Below, piece by piece: positions 1 through 8,242 of a DNA stretch of 64,000 nt (positions are counted from its first letter, which is position 1; every line of letters begins with the position of its first letter). The position numbers were made by a program, and so were the translations under genes. The notes under the pieces are model-generated. The model made no database searches. It saw only the letters and a list, made by a program, of their open reading frames with translations, and was not told the origin of the DNA. This DNA comes from Clostridium sp. KNHs214 (GTDB lineage Bacteria > Bacillota > Clostridia > Clostridiales > Clostridiaceae), in assembly GCF_000744935.1 (NCBI RefSeq), contig NZ_JQMW01000004.1:296869-360868 (forward strand). The letters are read 5' to 3'.

Positions 1-85
1 AAAGTTCAGGTATATAAGATGCTACCTTTCCCTCTTTAGTCCATTTCCTATTGTTTTCAATTATAGAATTCAGTAATCTATTCAT
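1..85 (-). CDS. glsA: Glutaminase, N-terminal part (cut by window edge)
   Basis: The minus strand has AGGGGGAACTAAA followed by an ATG at 83-85 and an open frame to the window edge. It reads MNRLLNSIIENNRKW and then a stretch containing GKVASYIPEL. The pattern of a short helix, ENRKWT, GKVA and YIPEL is typical of the N-terminus of serine-beta-lactamase-fold glutaminases, which hydrolyse glutamine to glutamate and ammonia. Only about 28 residues are present, so the catalytic SxxK is not visible and the call rests on N-terminal similarity alone. The gene points away from the tRNA gene downstream. Confidence 0.6.
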   Translation of the reverse strand, partial: MNRLLNSIIENNRKWTKEGKVASYIPEL

Positions 86-134
86 TTTAGTTCCCCCTAA
101 AAGTATTACTTCTGCATATTTTCATATATATTAT

Positions 135-304
135 ATGATTAACCCACAATAAGGTAGAATGTAATGGAATTATGAAATTTCTCCTCCATGATTTGCATAA
201 GAGCTAGGAACAATAAATTTAAATAGTTCCTTCGCTTCTTATGCAACTCATTCCAGAGAAATTTCATAATTCAAGCAATGTAATACTTATTGTGGGATAA
301 TCAT
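135..304. repeat. Family 1 dispersed palindromic element, copy 1
   Basis: Imperfect inverted repeat of about 170 bp. The left end reads ATGATTAACCCACAATAAGG and then a segment with GAATTATGAAATTTCTCC. The right end is its inverse (GAGAAATTTCATAATTC ... TTGTGGGATAATCAT). The same sequence recurs at 6648-6791, 9172-9243 (partial), 25067-25153, 29388-29702 and 41939-42253. It fills much of the gap between glsA and the tRNA; the rest of that gap (305-490) shows nothing recognisable. No coding capacity is seen, which suits a MITE-like or REP-like element. Confidence 0.8.
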
Positions 305-537
305 TATATATATTATATATCCTTTTTTAGAATGTTGAAAGCAAATTATCATGACTGATAGAGAATATATTTGATTTAATTGATTTACTTAATTGTATAT
401 TAGAGAAATAGCTGTGAAACTAAAAGAAAAGCCGTTGCATTAAGGAATTTACATAAAACTAATAAACAAATTAAGCTTTTTGCAAAAATAACTTGCATAT
501 AAATGAAATCTATGGTATTATAATTTTCGTGAGATAT

Positions 538-624
538 GCCGGTGTGATGGAATTGGCAGACGTAGTGGACTCAAAATCCACCGGTGGCAACACCGTGCCG
601 GTTCGAATCCGGCCACCGGCACCA
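538..624 (+). tRNA. tRNA-Leu (anticodon CAA)
   Basis: The 87-nt gene, with encoded CCA, folds as a class II tRNA. The acceptor stem GCCGGTG pairs with CACCGGC, the anticodon arm is GTGGA-CTCAAAA-TCCAC with anticodon CAA (reads UUG), there is a long variable arm, and the T arm contains GTTCGAATC. The long variable arm and anticodon both say leucine. A TATAAT at 519-524 lies at -10 spacing upstream, with no good -35 at the usual distance. A terminator follows at 642-677. Confidence 0.96.
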
Positions 625-641
625 CCTATTTTACGAGGCTT

Positions 642-677
642 AAAAGACTTTGGAGAATTAATCCAAAGTCTTTTTTT
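642..677. terminator. Intrinsic terminator between tRNA-Leu and hypE
   Basis: The stem AAGACTTTGGA / TCCAAAGTCTT has a short AT-rich loop and is followed by a run of T on the plus strand. It ends the tRNA transcript. It also has A residues on its left side, so it can serve the converging hyp operon, whose last stop codon lies at 681. Confidence 0.85.
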
Positions 678-680
678 AAT

Positions 681-1676
681 TTAACATATCCTAGGTAATA
701 TCTGACCATCCAGCTCCCCCAATACTCTCTGACCACCAAAATAATTTTCAATATATACAAATGAATTCTTTCCTGTGAATTCACCTATAATACTAGGTTG
801 GCAATTACATTTATCTCTTAAATCCTCTAATAAATCCAAAGAAGCTTCTTCATCTACAACAATTATCATCCTTCCTTCGCAGGCCAAATAAAGAGGATTT
901 ATTCCCAGCATACTATTTATAGCTTCTACTTCTTTTCGTATTGGAATATCTTTTTCAAAAAGATGTATACCTAAACCAGATTTTTGGGATATTTCATTTA
1001 ACACTTCTCCTACGCCGCCTCTAGTAGGATCCCTCATGAACTTTATATGAGTGTAATAATTTTTCAAACACTTTAAAATATGATTAAGAGGCTGGCAATC
1101 ACTTTTTATATCTCCTATAACATTTAAATTGTATCTATCTACCGCAATGGCAGTACCATGTTCTCCAACAGTTCCAGTTATTATAATTTTATCTCCATGT
1201 ACTATATCTTTAGGGGCATAATCATCTAAAATTCCAATTCCTGTAGTATTTATAAATATTTTATCCCCTTTACCTCTAGGCACAACCTTTGTATCTCCTG
1301 TGACTACAGATACTTTAGCCACACTACAAGTTTTCCTCATAGAATCTACAATTTTAATTAAATCCTCTTTATTAAACCCCTCTTCTATAATAAAAGCTGA
1401 ACTTAAATATAAAGGTTCTGCACCACAGGCTATCAAATCATTTATGGTGCCAGATACAGCTAATTTACCTATATCTCCTCCCCTAAAAAATATAGGATTC
1501 ACCACAAATGAATCCGTTGTAAAAGCAATTTTTTCAGAAGGCAGATTTATAAGTGCAGAGTCATCATTTTCTAATAAAATATCGTTGTTAAGATTTTTAT
1601 AAAAAACATCCCGTATTAACTCTTGTGTATGCTTTCCCCCTTCTCCGTGAATGAGCTGTATAGCATTTGCCTCCAT
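681..1676 (-). CDS. hypE: [NiFe]-hydrogenase maturation protein HypE
   Basis: 331 residues, usual HypE length. HypE is an AIR-synthase-fold enzyme that accepts the carbamoyl group from HypF on its C-terminal cysteine and dehydrates it to a thiocyanate, the source of the active-site cyanide ligands. The sequence ends PRIC, the diagnostic C-terminal cysteine motif. Inside are the ATP-binding elements expected of the family (ENDDSA near residue 37, TGDTK near 128, RDPTRGGVGEVLNEI near 218). An ATG preceded by GGGAGGATAAAA fixes the start. It is the last gene of the hydrogenase operon and follows hypD by about 75 bp. Confidence 0.95.
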   Translation of the reverse strand: MEANAIQLIHGEGGKHTQELIRDVFYKNLNNDILLENDDSALINLPSEKIAFTTDSFVVNPIFFRGGDIGKLAVSGTINDLIACGAEPLYLSSAFIIEEGFNKEDLIKIVDSMRKTCSVAKVSVVTGDTKVVPRGKGDKIFINTTGIGILDDYAPKDIVHGDKIIITGTVGEHGTAIAVDRYNLNVIGDIKSDCQPLNHILKCLKNYYTHIKFMRDPTRGGVGEVLNEISQKSGLGIHLFEKDIPIRKEVEAINSMLGINPLYLACEGRMIIVVDEEASLDLLEDLRDKCNCQPSIIGEFTGKNSFVYIENYFGGQRVLGELDGQILPRIC

Positions 1677-1752
1677 TTTTATCCTCCCTCATCTTTAACA
1701 TATATTACTTATAGATTTCTTAATTAAAAAATTCAGCAATAAATAAACCTTA

Positions 1753-2919
1753 CTAAACTTCCCTATGGTATTTATAATAAACAGCACAAGCTCCCTCCCC
1801 TGATACCATACAGGGACCAAAAGGCTTTTCAGGTTTGCATACTCTTCTAAAAAGACCGCATTGAAATGGATATATATTGCCAAGCAACACATCCTTACAT
1901 TTGCATGCTTTATAATCATTAGTACAAGCCTTATGTTCATTACTAAATTGATCTTTTACCAAATATTGTTTTCTATAAAACTTATCATTAAAACACTCTT
2001 GTAAATCAAACTTTTTTGTTGCATCTATAGTTGAATATTTATCATTTATGATTAAGGCTGAATTTTCAACATTACCAATACCTCTCCAAACTACATCTTC
2101 TATGTTAAACACATCTTTTATTAACTTTTGAGCCAACTTATTTCCATGAGGGCTTGCCCATTTTCTATATAAATTTTCAAATCCAATTTGACTTTTATCT
2201 TTACCTTTTTTATAAATATCTCTAACTAAAAAGTATATTGAAGCTAATATTTCCTCTCCCTCAAAGCCACATATAACTGCAGGTATTTTGTATTTTTGAT
2301 AAATAAATTTAAAGTCATCCCCGCCTCGTATTACAGCTACATTTCCTGGACAAATTATACCATGTATTTTTTTATGTTTACTGTTAAGAATTTTATGCAG
2401 TATTGGAGGCATTATCTTTATTGAGGTTAAAAAAGATAGATTCTGGATTTTTTCCTCGTAGACTTTTTTTATAATAGCTGCAATAGATGGCGCTGTAGTC
2501 TCAAAGCCCACTGCTAAAAACACAACTTCTTTAGGATATATTTCTTTAGCTATATTAACTACTTCACTTATTGAATAAATTATTCTTATGTCTCTTCCTT
2601 GATATTTTGCTATAGCTAAACTACAGTTATTTCCCCATACCTTAACTAAATCTCCAAAGGTTACTATAGTTATATCCTTAAAAGCTAGATATACTGCCTC
2701 ATCTATATAATCTTCATTAGTAACACATACAGGGCATCCAGGGCCAGATAATAAGTTTATTTTGTTAGAAATAACGCTGTTAATTCCATACTTAGCTATG
2801 GAATTAGTGTGGGTACCACACACTTCCATAATATTTATATTTTCTTCATCTATGAGTTCTGCATATTTATTTATACAGTTTATTGCCTTTTGTAAATTAT
2901 TTACTTGTTTAATATCCAT
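1753..2919 (-). CDS. hypD: [NiFe]-hydrogenase maturation protein HypD
   Basis: HypD carries a [4Fe-4S] cluster and, with HypC, forms the scaffold on which Fe(CN)2CO is assembled. Family motifs are clear: CGTHTNSIAKYG near residue 36, GPGCPVC near 60, VGFETTAPS near 138, and a Cys-rich C-terminus (ACKCKD, PFQCGLFRRVC, FGPCMVSGEGAC) for the cluster. The frame could begin at 2931, overlapping hypC. The ATG at 2919 has GAGGG at proper spacing and lies immediately after the hypC stop, so I chose it (388 residues). Translation is probably coupled to hypC. Confidence 0.94.
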   Translation of the reverse strand: MDIKQVNNLQKAINCINKYAELIDEENINIMEVCGTHTNSIAKYGINSVISNKINLLSGPGCPVCVTNEDYIDEAVYLAFKDITIVTFGDLVKVWGNNCSLAIAKYQGRDIRIIYSISEVVNIAKEIYPKEVVFLAVGFETTAPSIAAIIKKVYEEKIQNLSFLTSIKIMPPILHKILNSKHKKIHGIICPGNVAVIRGGDDFKFIYQKYKIPAVICGFEGEEILASIYFLVRDIYKKGKDKSQIGFENLYRKWASPHGNKLAQKLIKDVFNIEDVVWRGIGNVENSALIINDKYSTIDATKKFDLQECFNDKFYRKQYLVKDQFSNEHKACTNDYKACKCKDVLLGNIYPFQCGLFRRVCKPEKPFGPCMVSGEGACAVYYKYHREV

Positions 2920-2920
2920 G

Positions 2921-3145
2921 CTATCCCTCATCTTCTTGTAACATTTCTTCCAATGTACAATCTAAATAATTAAAATATTCTTCCTCTATTCTTTCAATGG
3001 CAAAACCAGTGTGAATCAACACATAGTCTCCATTTTGTGGATTCTCTAAAAGCTCCACATTGACACAGGTTTCTATTCCTTTAATATCTACTAGAGAAAA
3101 TGGCAAATCTAATTTTTTTATTTTTCCACATACTGCAAGACACAT
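2921..3145 (-). CDS. hypC: [NiFe]-hydrogenase chaperone HypC
   Basis: 74 residues beginning MCLAVCGKI. The cysteine directly after the initiator Met is the essential HypC/HybG residue that binds the Fe(CN)2CO unit and the large-subunit precursor. The open frame extends 13 codons further upstream, but the Cys must be residue 2 and GGAGGAGATATT sits right before this ATG, so the shorter start is firm. It lies between hypF and hypD with close spacing on both sides. Confidence 0.94.
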   Translation of the reverse strand: MCLAVCGKIKKLDLPFSLVDIKGIETCVNVELLENPQNGDYVLIHTGFAIERIEEEYFNYLDCTLEEMLQEDEG

Positions 3146-3176
3146 AATATCTCCTCCTACCTCCTGATATACTTTA

Positions 3177-5555
3177 CTATTCATTTTTCTGCCAATTTAT
3201 TATTTCATCTGCTATAGCAACCTGTCCCAAAGAAATTCCACTATCATTAGTGGGTATTTTTTCATTAAAAAACACTTGAAAACCTTGTTCTTTTAAACGT
3301 CTATAGGTATTAGTTAAAATATACCTATTTTCAAAAACTCCTCCACTTAAAATAACTATATTTATTTTCAACTCTTCCCTTAATGCATTAGCCATTTCTA
3401 CTGTAATATTAATAATTGTATTGTGAAATTTTGCACTTATTTCTGAACTAGTTATCTTTCTTTTAATATCTTTCAATAAATCTATAAGCATGGGTAAGTA
3501 ATCTACTACATACATATGATCATCATCTTTTTTATCTAGCACACAATCTATTGTATAAGGATAACTGCCCTTTATCTTTTCATCCAAAATATTTTCCAGT
3601 TCTATGGCTCCTTGCGCATCATAGCTTATTTTTTCTCTCAATCCTAAAATGGAACTGACAGCATCAAATAATCTACCCAAACTAGAGGTTGTATAACAAT
3701 TTAAATCATTTTTTAAGGCGGAGGATAGATTTTCTATAGAAAATTGAATTTTTGTTTTTTTCAATGCAGACTTTATTTCATGCAATCCAAAATTCATTAT
3801 TTCTCTATCCTTAATATTTATTAGATAACTTACTCCTATTTTCCATATATTTTTTTGAGCAGAATCCCCTCCTTGAATTTTTGTATATTTAAAGTGTCCT
3901 ACTCTTTTAAAGACTTTTCTATTGCCAACTAAAAACTCTCCACCCCATATATTTCCGTCCAACCCATAGCCTGTACCGTCATATATTATGCCTATAACCT
4001 TCTCCCATATGTTGTGTTCTAACATGCAGCTTGCCATGTGCGCATGATGGTGCTGAACAGGCACCTTAATACCTTTTAAACTATTTGCATATACAGTAGA
4101 CATATAATTTGGATGCTTATCAAAAGCCACAATGTCCTCTTGAAATTCAAATATACTTTTTATATTTTTTATACACTTTACATATTCTTTATAAGCCTTT
4201 AGCTCCTTTAAATCTCCAAGGTATTGACTCATATATGCCATACCATCTAATGAAAAAGAAAAGGTGTTTTTTTCTTCTCCTCCAAGGGCTAATATTCTAT
4301 TTTTTATTTTTCCATGTAAATAATAAGGTGAAAATCCTCTTCCAGGCCTGCTTACTATAATTTTATTTTCCACAACCTTAGTTACAGAATCATCCACAGG
4401 AGTATTTATTTCCCTGTTGTTAAGTAAAAAAAATTCTACTATGGTAGATAGACTTTTTAGTGCGCCCTCATTGGTATATTCTATGGGGCTACCACTTACA
4501 TTTCCACTAGTCATTATAAGTGGTGGCAGATCTTCTGCAAATAACAAATGATGTATGGGAGTATATGGAAGCATTATCCCATAGCTTTTCATATTTGGTG
4601 CTACATATGAACATATACTATTATTATGTTTTTTTGTTAAAAGTACTATAGGTCTCTTATTATTAAAAAGAATTTCTTCTTCATTTTTACTAACTTCACA
4701 GTACTTTTTTACTTCCTCTATTCCACTCATCATCATAGCCAAAGGTTTATGTGTTCTTTTCTTTCTCTTTCTAATTTTCAATACCGCCTCTTCATTAAAA
4801 GCGCTGCATACTATGTGAAATCCACCTATACCTTTAATGCCTAAAATTTTCCCCTGCTTTAAAAGCAAAGCACATTCCTTTATTGCATCTTTACACTGCA
4901 TCTTTTCTCCCCTATTATCTGTTAAAATAAGTTTGGGACCACAGTCTATGCAGCAGGTAGGTTGAGCATGAAATCTTCTCGTTTCAGGATTTTCATACTC
5001 CCCCTCACATATAGGACACATTTCAAAATCTTTCATGGTGGTATTACATCTATCATAAGGAAGGGACTTTATTATTGAATACCTTGGCCCGCACAAAGTA
5101 CAATTAGTAAAAGCATATCTATATCTCTTAGATTTTTCATTAAATATATCTGCGATACATCTATCACAGGTTGCAATATCTGGAAGTACAAATTTTAATT
5201 TTGTATTAGAAACAGTACTTTTTTTTATAGTAAATCTTTCGTATCCTTCTAATTTTTTTTTATTTACTTCAACCTTTTGAATTTGTGAAAGCTTAGGAGG
5301 TTTTTCCACCACCTCCCTAATAAATTCTTCCACTTTTTTCGTTTCTCCCTCTAAATTAATAATTACAGATGCATCACAATTGTTAACCCATCCTTTTATT
5401 TCAAATTCTTTTGCCTTCTTATAAATATAAGGTCTAAACCCCACCCCTTGAACAATTCCATATATTTTTACTATATAACCTATATAATTTTTCACACTAT
5501 TTTCTAAATTGTTTTCTTTATTATTCCTCAACTTATTTTCTTTATTATTTTTCAC
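3177..5555 (-). CDS. hypF: Carbamoyltransferase HypF
   Basis: HypF converts carbamoyl phosphate and ATP into a carbamoyl group placed on HypE. About 792 residues, normal size. Domain order is complete: acylphosphatase-like domain (VQGVGFRPYIYKKA), two zinc fingers (CDRC...CTLCGP and CPIC...CCIDCGP), a YrdC-like domain (GIKGIGGFH, RKRKKRTHKPLAMM), then a Kae1-like carbamoyltransferase domain (QHHHAHMASCMLE, YDGTGYGLDG, LSGGVFEN). The frame opens at a TTG (5567), but a GTG at 5555 has GGGAG 5 nt ahead and is the likelier start. The first 20 or so residues are an Asn/Lys/Glu-rich low-complexity leader with a duplicated NNKEN unit, not part of the domain. Confidence 0.95.
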   Translation of the reverse strand: MKNNKENKLRNNKENNLENSVKNYIGYIVKIYGIVQGVGFRPYIYKKAKEFEIKGWVNNCDASVIINLEGETKKVEEFIREVVEKPPKLSQIQKVEVNKKKLEGYERFTIKKSTVSNTKLKFVLPDIATCDRCIADIFNEKSKRYRYAFTNCTLCGPRYSIIKSLPYDRCNTTMKDFEMCPICEGEYENPETRRFHAQPTCCIDCGPKLILTDNRGEKMQCKDAIKECALLLKQGKILGIKGIGGFHIVCSAFNEEAVLKIRKRKKRTHKPLAMMMSGIEEVKKYCEVSKNEEEILFNNKRPIVLLTKKHNNSICSYVAPNMKSYGIMLPYTPIHHLLFAEDLPPLIMTSGNVSGSPIEYTNEGALKSLSTIVEFFLLNNREINTPVDDSVTKVVENKIIVSRPGRGFSPYYLHGKIKNRILALGGEEKNTFSFSLDGMAYMSQYLGDLKELKAYKEYVKCIKNIKSIFEFQEDIVAFDKHPNYMSTVYANSLKGIKVPVQHHHAHMASCMLEHNIWEKVIGIIYDGTGYGLDGNIWGGEFLVGNRKVFKRVGHFKYTKIQGGDSAQKNIWKIGVSYLINIKDREIMNFGLHEIKSALKKTKIQFSIENLSSALKNDLNCYTTSSLGRLFDAVSSILGLREKISYDAQGAIELENILDEKIKGSYPYTIDCVLDKKDDDHMYVVDYLPMLIDLLKDIKRKITSSEISAKFHNTIINITVEMANALREELKINIVILSGGVFENRYILTNTYRRLKEQGFQVFFNEKIPTNDSGISLGQVAIADEIINWQKNE

Positions 5556-5613
5556 ATCGTCTCCCAATTTATTCTATCCCTTACTTTCTCTTTTATCTAT
5601 TGACTAGTTCCTA

Positions 5614-5707
5614 CCCATCTATATACTATTGATATAAAAAAATATACATTTAAACTGAATTTTCTTAACCCAATTTACTATCCATCTACATACTATTGAT
5701 GTAAAAG
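5614..5707. repeat. Short direct repeat upstream of hypF
   Basis: Two copies of a roughly 26-bp unit, CCATCTAYATACTATTGATR followed by TAAAA, sit at 5614-5640 and 5681-5707, about 67 bp apart, between the HypA-like gene and hypF. A related ATCTATATACTGTAATAAAA occurs near 17065. No function is evident; it could be a leftover duplication or a binding site. Confidence 0.5.
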
Positions 5708-5730
5708 TCTCTAAATCTTAGACAAATTTT

Positions 5731-5985
5731 CTATATTTCATCTCCTTCCACCTTTCTAATAATAGCCATAAGTTCCTCCATATCTTCATAATTTACTTTT
5801 ATCTTAGTATTCCTATCTATTACCTGGCTGTTCAAATCTATAAGATGTTCTAGAAGGTTTTCCTCTGTTATGTGACTGTTATGATGTAACGAAATTTCTA
5901 TATTACTTACCCTTTTCAAATTATTCTTACTACAAATTTCTTTAACTGCACTAGAAATATTTTGCATCAAAAATGAATCATGCAT
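5731..5985 (-). CDS. HypA-like protein lacking the zinc-ribbon domain
   Basis: 84 residues, ATG with GGAGGTAAATAA. It starts MHDSFLMQNISSAVKEI and its first 75 residues follow the HypA pattern: N-terminal Met-His (nickel ligand), a helix, then a beta-strand ending in an acidic region. True HypA is about 113 residues with a CxxC...CxxC zinc ribbon. Here there is a single Cys and no CxxC, so the zinc domain is absent. With hypB also missing, this may be a reduced nickel-delivery protein or a degenerate copy. Position inside the hyp operon supports a maturation role; the function is inferred. Confidence 0.65.
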   Translation of the reverse strand: MHDSFLMQNISSAVKEICSKNNLKRVSNIEISLHHNSHITEENLLEHLIDLNSQVIDRNTKIKVNYEDMEELMAIIRKVEGDEI

Positions 5986-6059
5986 TTATTTACCTCCATC
6001 CCATATTTAAATTTCAAAACTAATATTTTTTTATTTTCACATTTTAAATTATTTCTAAT

Positions 6060-6518
6060 TTAGAACTTTACTTCACCCAAAGTAACTATTTTATTGAACA
6101 CTTGTTTTTTTATATTATGAAAATTCTCCAAAAGCTCTTTACTTAATTCTGTTCCATAACTAACATCTAACCCTTCTATTCCTATAATGTACCCAGTTAC
6201 ATTCTTCATGCTATAACTATTTAAAAGCTTTACTAAACTTAGTTGATGCTGAGAATACCCCTTTTCGAAAAAATTATTGTTACCTTTAATGTCTAAAATT
6301 GAAATCTTACCCGGCTGAATTCCATAAAGAGTACAATCTAAAATAAGTATAAAATCCTCTTTATCTATAAAGCTTAAACAATAGTCTACATCTGTTTCCC
6401 CTAATATTACCTCAAAGTCTAGTTTCTCTAAATCGTCCTTTAACTCTTCCCCAATTAATATACCAATGGCGTCGTCTTTCATTATCCTATTTCCTATGGC
6501 TATAACCTTTTTTACCAT
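6060..6518 (-). CDS. [NiFe]-hydrogenase large-subunit maturation protease (M52 family)
   Basis: 152 residues, the usual size. These endopeptidases clip the C-terminal tail of the large subunit once nickel is inserted. Features visible: GNRIMKDDAIG near the N-terminus (with the metal-sensing Asp), an ETDVDY/DCTLYG region with the second acidic ligand, and SQHQLS with the conserved His. An upstream GTG is possible, but the ATG at 6518 follows GAGGTGGTT. It is the gene directly after the large subunit, its expected substrate, and fits the HycI/HyaD/HoxM family. Confidence 0.9.
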   Translation of the reverse strand: MVKKVIAIGNRIMKDDAIGILIGEELKDDLEKLDFEVILGETDVDYCLSFIDKEDFILILDCTLYGIQPGKISILDIKGNNNFFEKGYSQHQLSLVKLLNSYSMKNVTGYIIGIEGLDVSYGTELSKELLENFHNIKKQVFNKIVTLGEVKF

Positions 6519-6647
6519 AACCACCTCAACTTTTATATAGTCATAAATTCATTGCAAATTACTCTTATACTTTTTTGCTCTACTATTGCATCATCCTTTT
6601 TATTACTATGAATTTATTATCGCTGATCCTATTCACATCTTATATCT

Positions 6648-6791
6648 ATGATTATCCCACGAAAAGCATTACATTACCTGAATTATGAAATTTCTCCGAA
6701 ATGACTTGCATAAGAAGCAAAGGAACTGTTTAAATTTAATTTTAGAAATTTCATAATTCCATCACATTATACCTTATTGTGGGTTAATCAT
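6648..6791. repeat. Family 1 dispersed palindromic element, copy 2
   Basis: It fills the space between the hydrogenase large subunit and the protease gene. It opens ATGATTATCCCACGAAAAGC and closes TATTGTGGGTTAATCAT, with AAATTTCATAATTCCA as the inverted inner segment. At the RNA level it would form a long hairpin within the operon, and could separate structural from maturation gene expression or stabilise the upstream mRNA. The rest of 6519-6818 shows nothing recognisable. Confidence 0.8.
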
Positions 6792-6818
6792 ATCTATATC
6801 TTTTCTCTTATATTTATA

Positions 6819-8225
6819 TTAAACTACTCTTATATCCATGGTAGAAAAGTCCTTGCTTAAAACATGAGTTGCACAAGAAACACAGGGATCAAAAGATCTG
6901 ACTATCCTTCCTATTTCTGTAGGATTTTTAGGATTATCCACATATGTGCCAATCAACGCTTGTTCTAGTGCCCCTGATATTCCATTAGAATCCTTAGGAG
7001 ATAAGTTCCAAGTGCTTGGTGTTATTATTGTATAATTTTCTATTTCTCCATCTTTAATATTCACATAATGAGCTAACGCTCCTCTAGTTGTATCTATAAA
7101 TCCGTATCCTACAGCATTTTTAGGTAGCGTAAATGCCTTATTAGTGCTATTTTTAGGAACTACTGCATCTAAAAGCTGCAACATAATATTCGATATTTTT
7201 TTAGCTTCTAATGCTCTTGCCACAATTCTATCCATGGTTGAAATACCCCTTCTATATTCTCCACTTATATACATTCTAGCAAGTGGTCCAACTTGTGCTG
7301 CATGGCCTTTATATCTTGGAGCTTTTATAAAGCTATACCCTTGTTGTTTAAAAGGATCTACTTCCCAATTATTATCTGGTATATTTAATGTATTATCTTG
7401 TGCCTTATACCATGCTCTATATATATTTTCATTTATATTCTCTATATTTAGCTTTTCCTCCATTCCATCTATAATAATTTCAGGAGATACATAATAAATA
7501 TCTTTTCCATAGCTATCAAATACTCCATAAGTCATTAGATTTTTACATCCCGCACCTATGTTAAAATAATCCCTATAGTATTTTGCTATTATACCTAAAT
7601 CCTCTAACATATTATTTTCAATAAAATTTTTAATTTCTGTAACCAATGCTTTTATTTGAACAATCTTTTGAGCCGTTATGTTAACTGTAACTCCTCCAGC
7701 GAAGACTCCATGATTATGAGGAGCTTTTCCTCCCAAAACAGCTAATATTTCGTGGGCTTTTCTACTATAGATTAATGACTGAAAATAATCTTTAACAATT
7801 TTTTCACTTTCTTTTTTAGGTATTCTAAAATCTTCATGGTTAATTGAATATATTGGGTTTATATTAAATCCCTTAACATAATCTGGAACAACATATTGAT
7901 AAAAATGCCTTAGATGATTCTGCAAAAATTCACTGCCATGAAGTACGTCTCTAATCATTTCTTCATTTTTATCAGTTTGTATATTAAAGGCATTTTCTAA
8001 AGCTCTTGCAGAAGCCATGGAATGCGCTGTAGAACATATGCCACATATTCTTTCAGTAAAGTAAATAGCATCAAGAGGTGGTCTTCCCTTTAGCATTTTT
8101 TCAAAACCTCTAAAGAGCATACCTTGGCTTTTTGCATCTACAATCTTATTTTTTTCTATATAAGCTGTTATCTGCAAATAGCCACTTATTCTAGTTACAG
8201 GGTTAATAACTACTTTTTCTGTCAC
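6819..8225 (-). CDS. [NiFe]-hydrogenase large (catalytic) subunit
   Basis: 468 residues, starting at a GTG with AGGAGGGTGATTAT. It oxidises or evolves H2 at a Ni-Fe(CN)2CO centre. Both nickel-binding motifs are intact: RICGICSTAH (Cys61, Cys64, His68) and DPCVSCATH (Cys448, Cys451). After that final His are 14 more residues (VLSKDFSTMDIRVV), the tail removed by the maturation protease encoded next. It forms a pair with the small subunit 17 bp upstream. No membrane segment is visible, so the enzyme is probably cytoplasmic or peripheral. Confidence 0.96.
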   Translation of the reverse strand: MTEKVVINPVTRISGYLQITAYIEKNKIVDAKSQGMLFRGFEKMLKGRPPLDAIYFTERICGICSTAHSMASARALENAFNIQTDKNEEMIRDVLHGSEFLQNHLRHFYQYVVPDYVKGFNINPIYSINHEDFRIPKKESEKIVKDYFQSLIYSRKAHEILAVLGGKAPHNHGVFAGGVTVNITAQKIVQIKALVTEIKNFIENNMLEDLGIIAKYYRDYFNIGAGCKNLMTYGVFDSYGKDIYYVSPEIIIDGMEEKLNIENINENIYRAWYKAQDNTLNIPDNNWEVDPFKQQGYSFIKAPRYKGHAAQVGPLARMYISGEYRRGISTMDRIVARALEAKKISNIMLQLLDAVVPKNSTNKAFTLPKNAVGYGFIDTTRGALAHYVNIKDGEIENYTIITPSTWNLSPKDSNGISGALEQALIGTYVDNPKNPTEIGRIVRSFDPCVSCATHVLSKDFSTMDIRVV

Positions 8226-8242
8226 ATAATCACCCTCCTAGG

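Noticed and set aside
493-684. 63-codon open frame across the tRNA-Leu gene
   Set aside because: It overlaps the whole tRNA and terminator and has no ribosome site; the tRNA explains the sequence.
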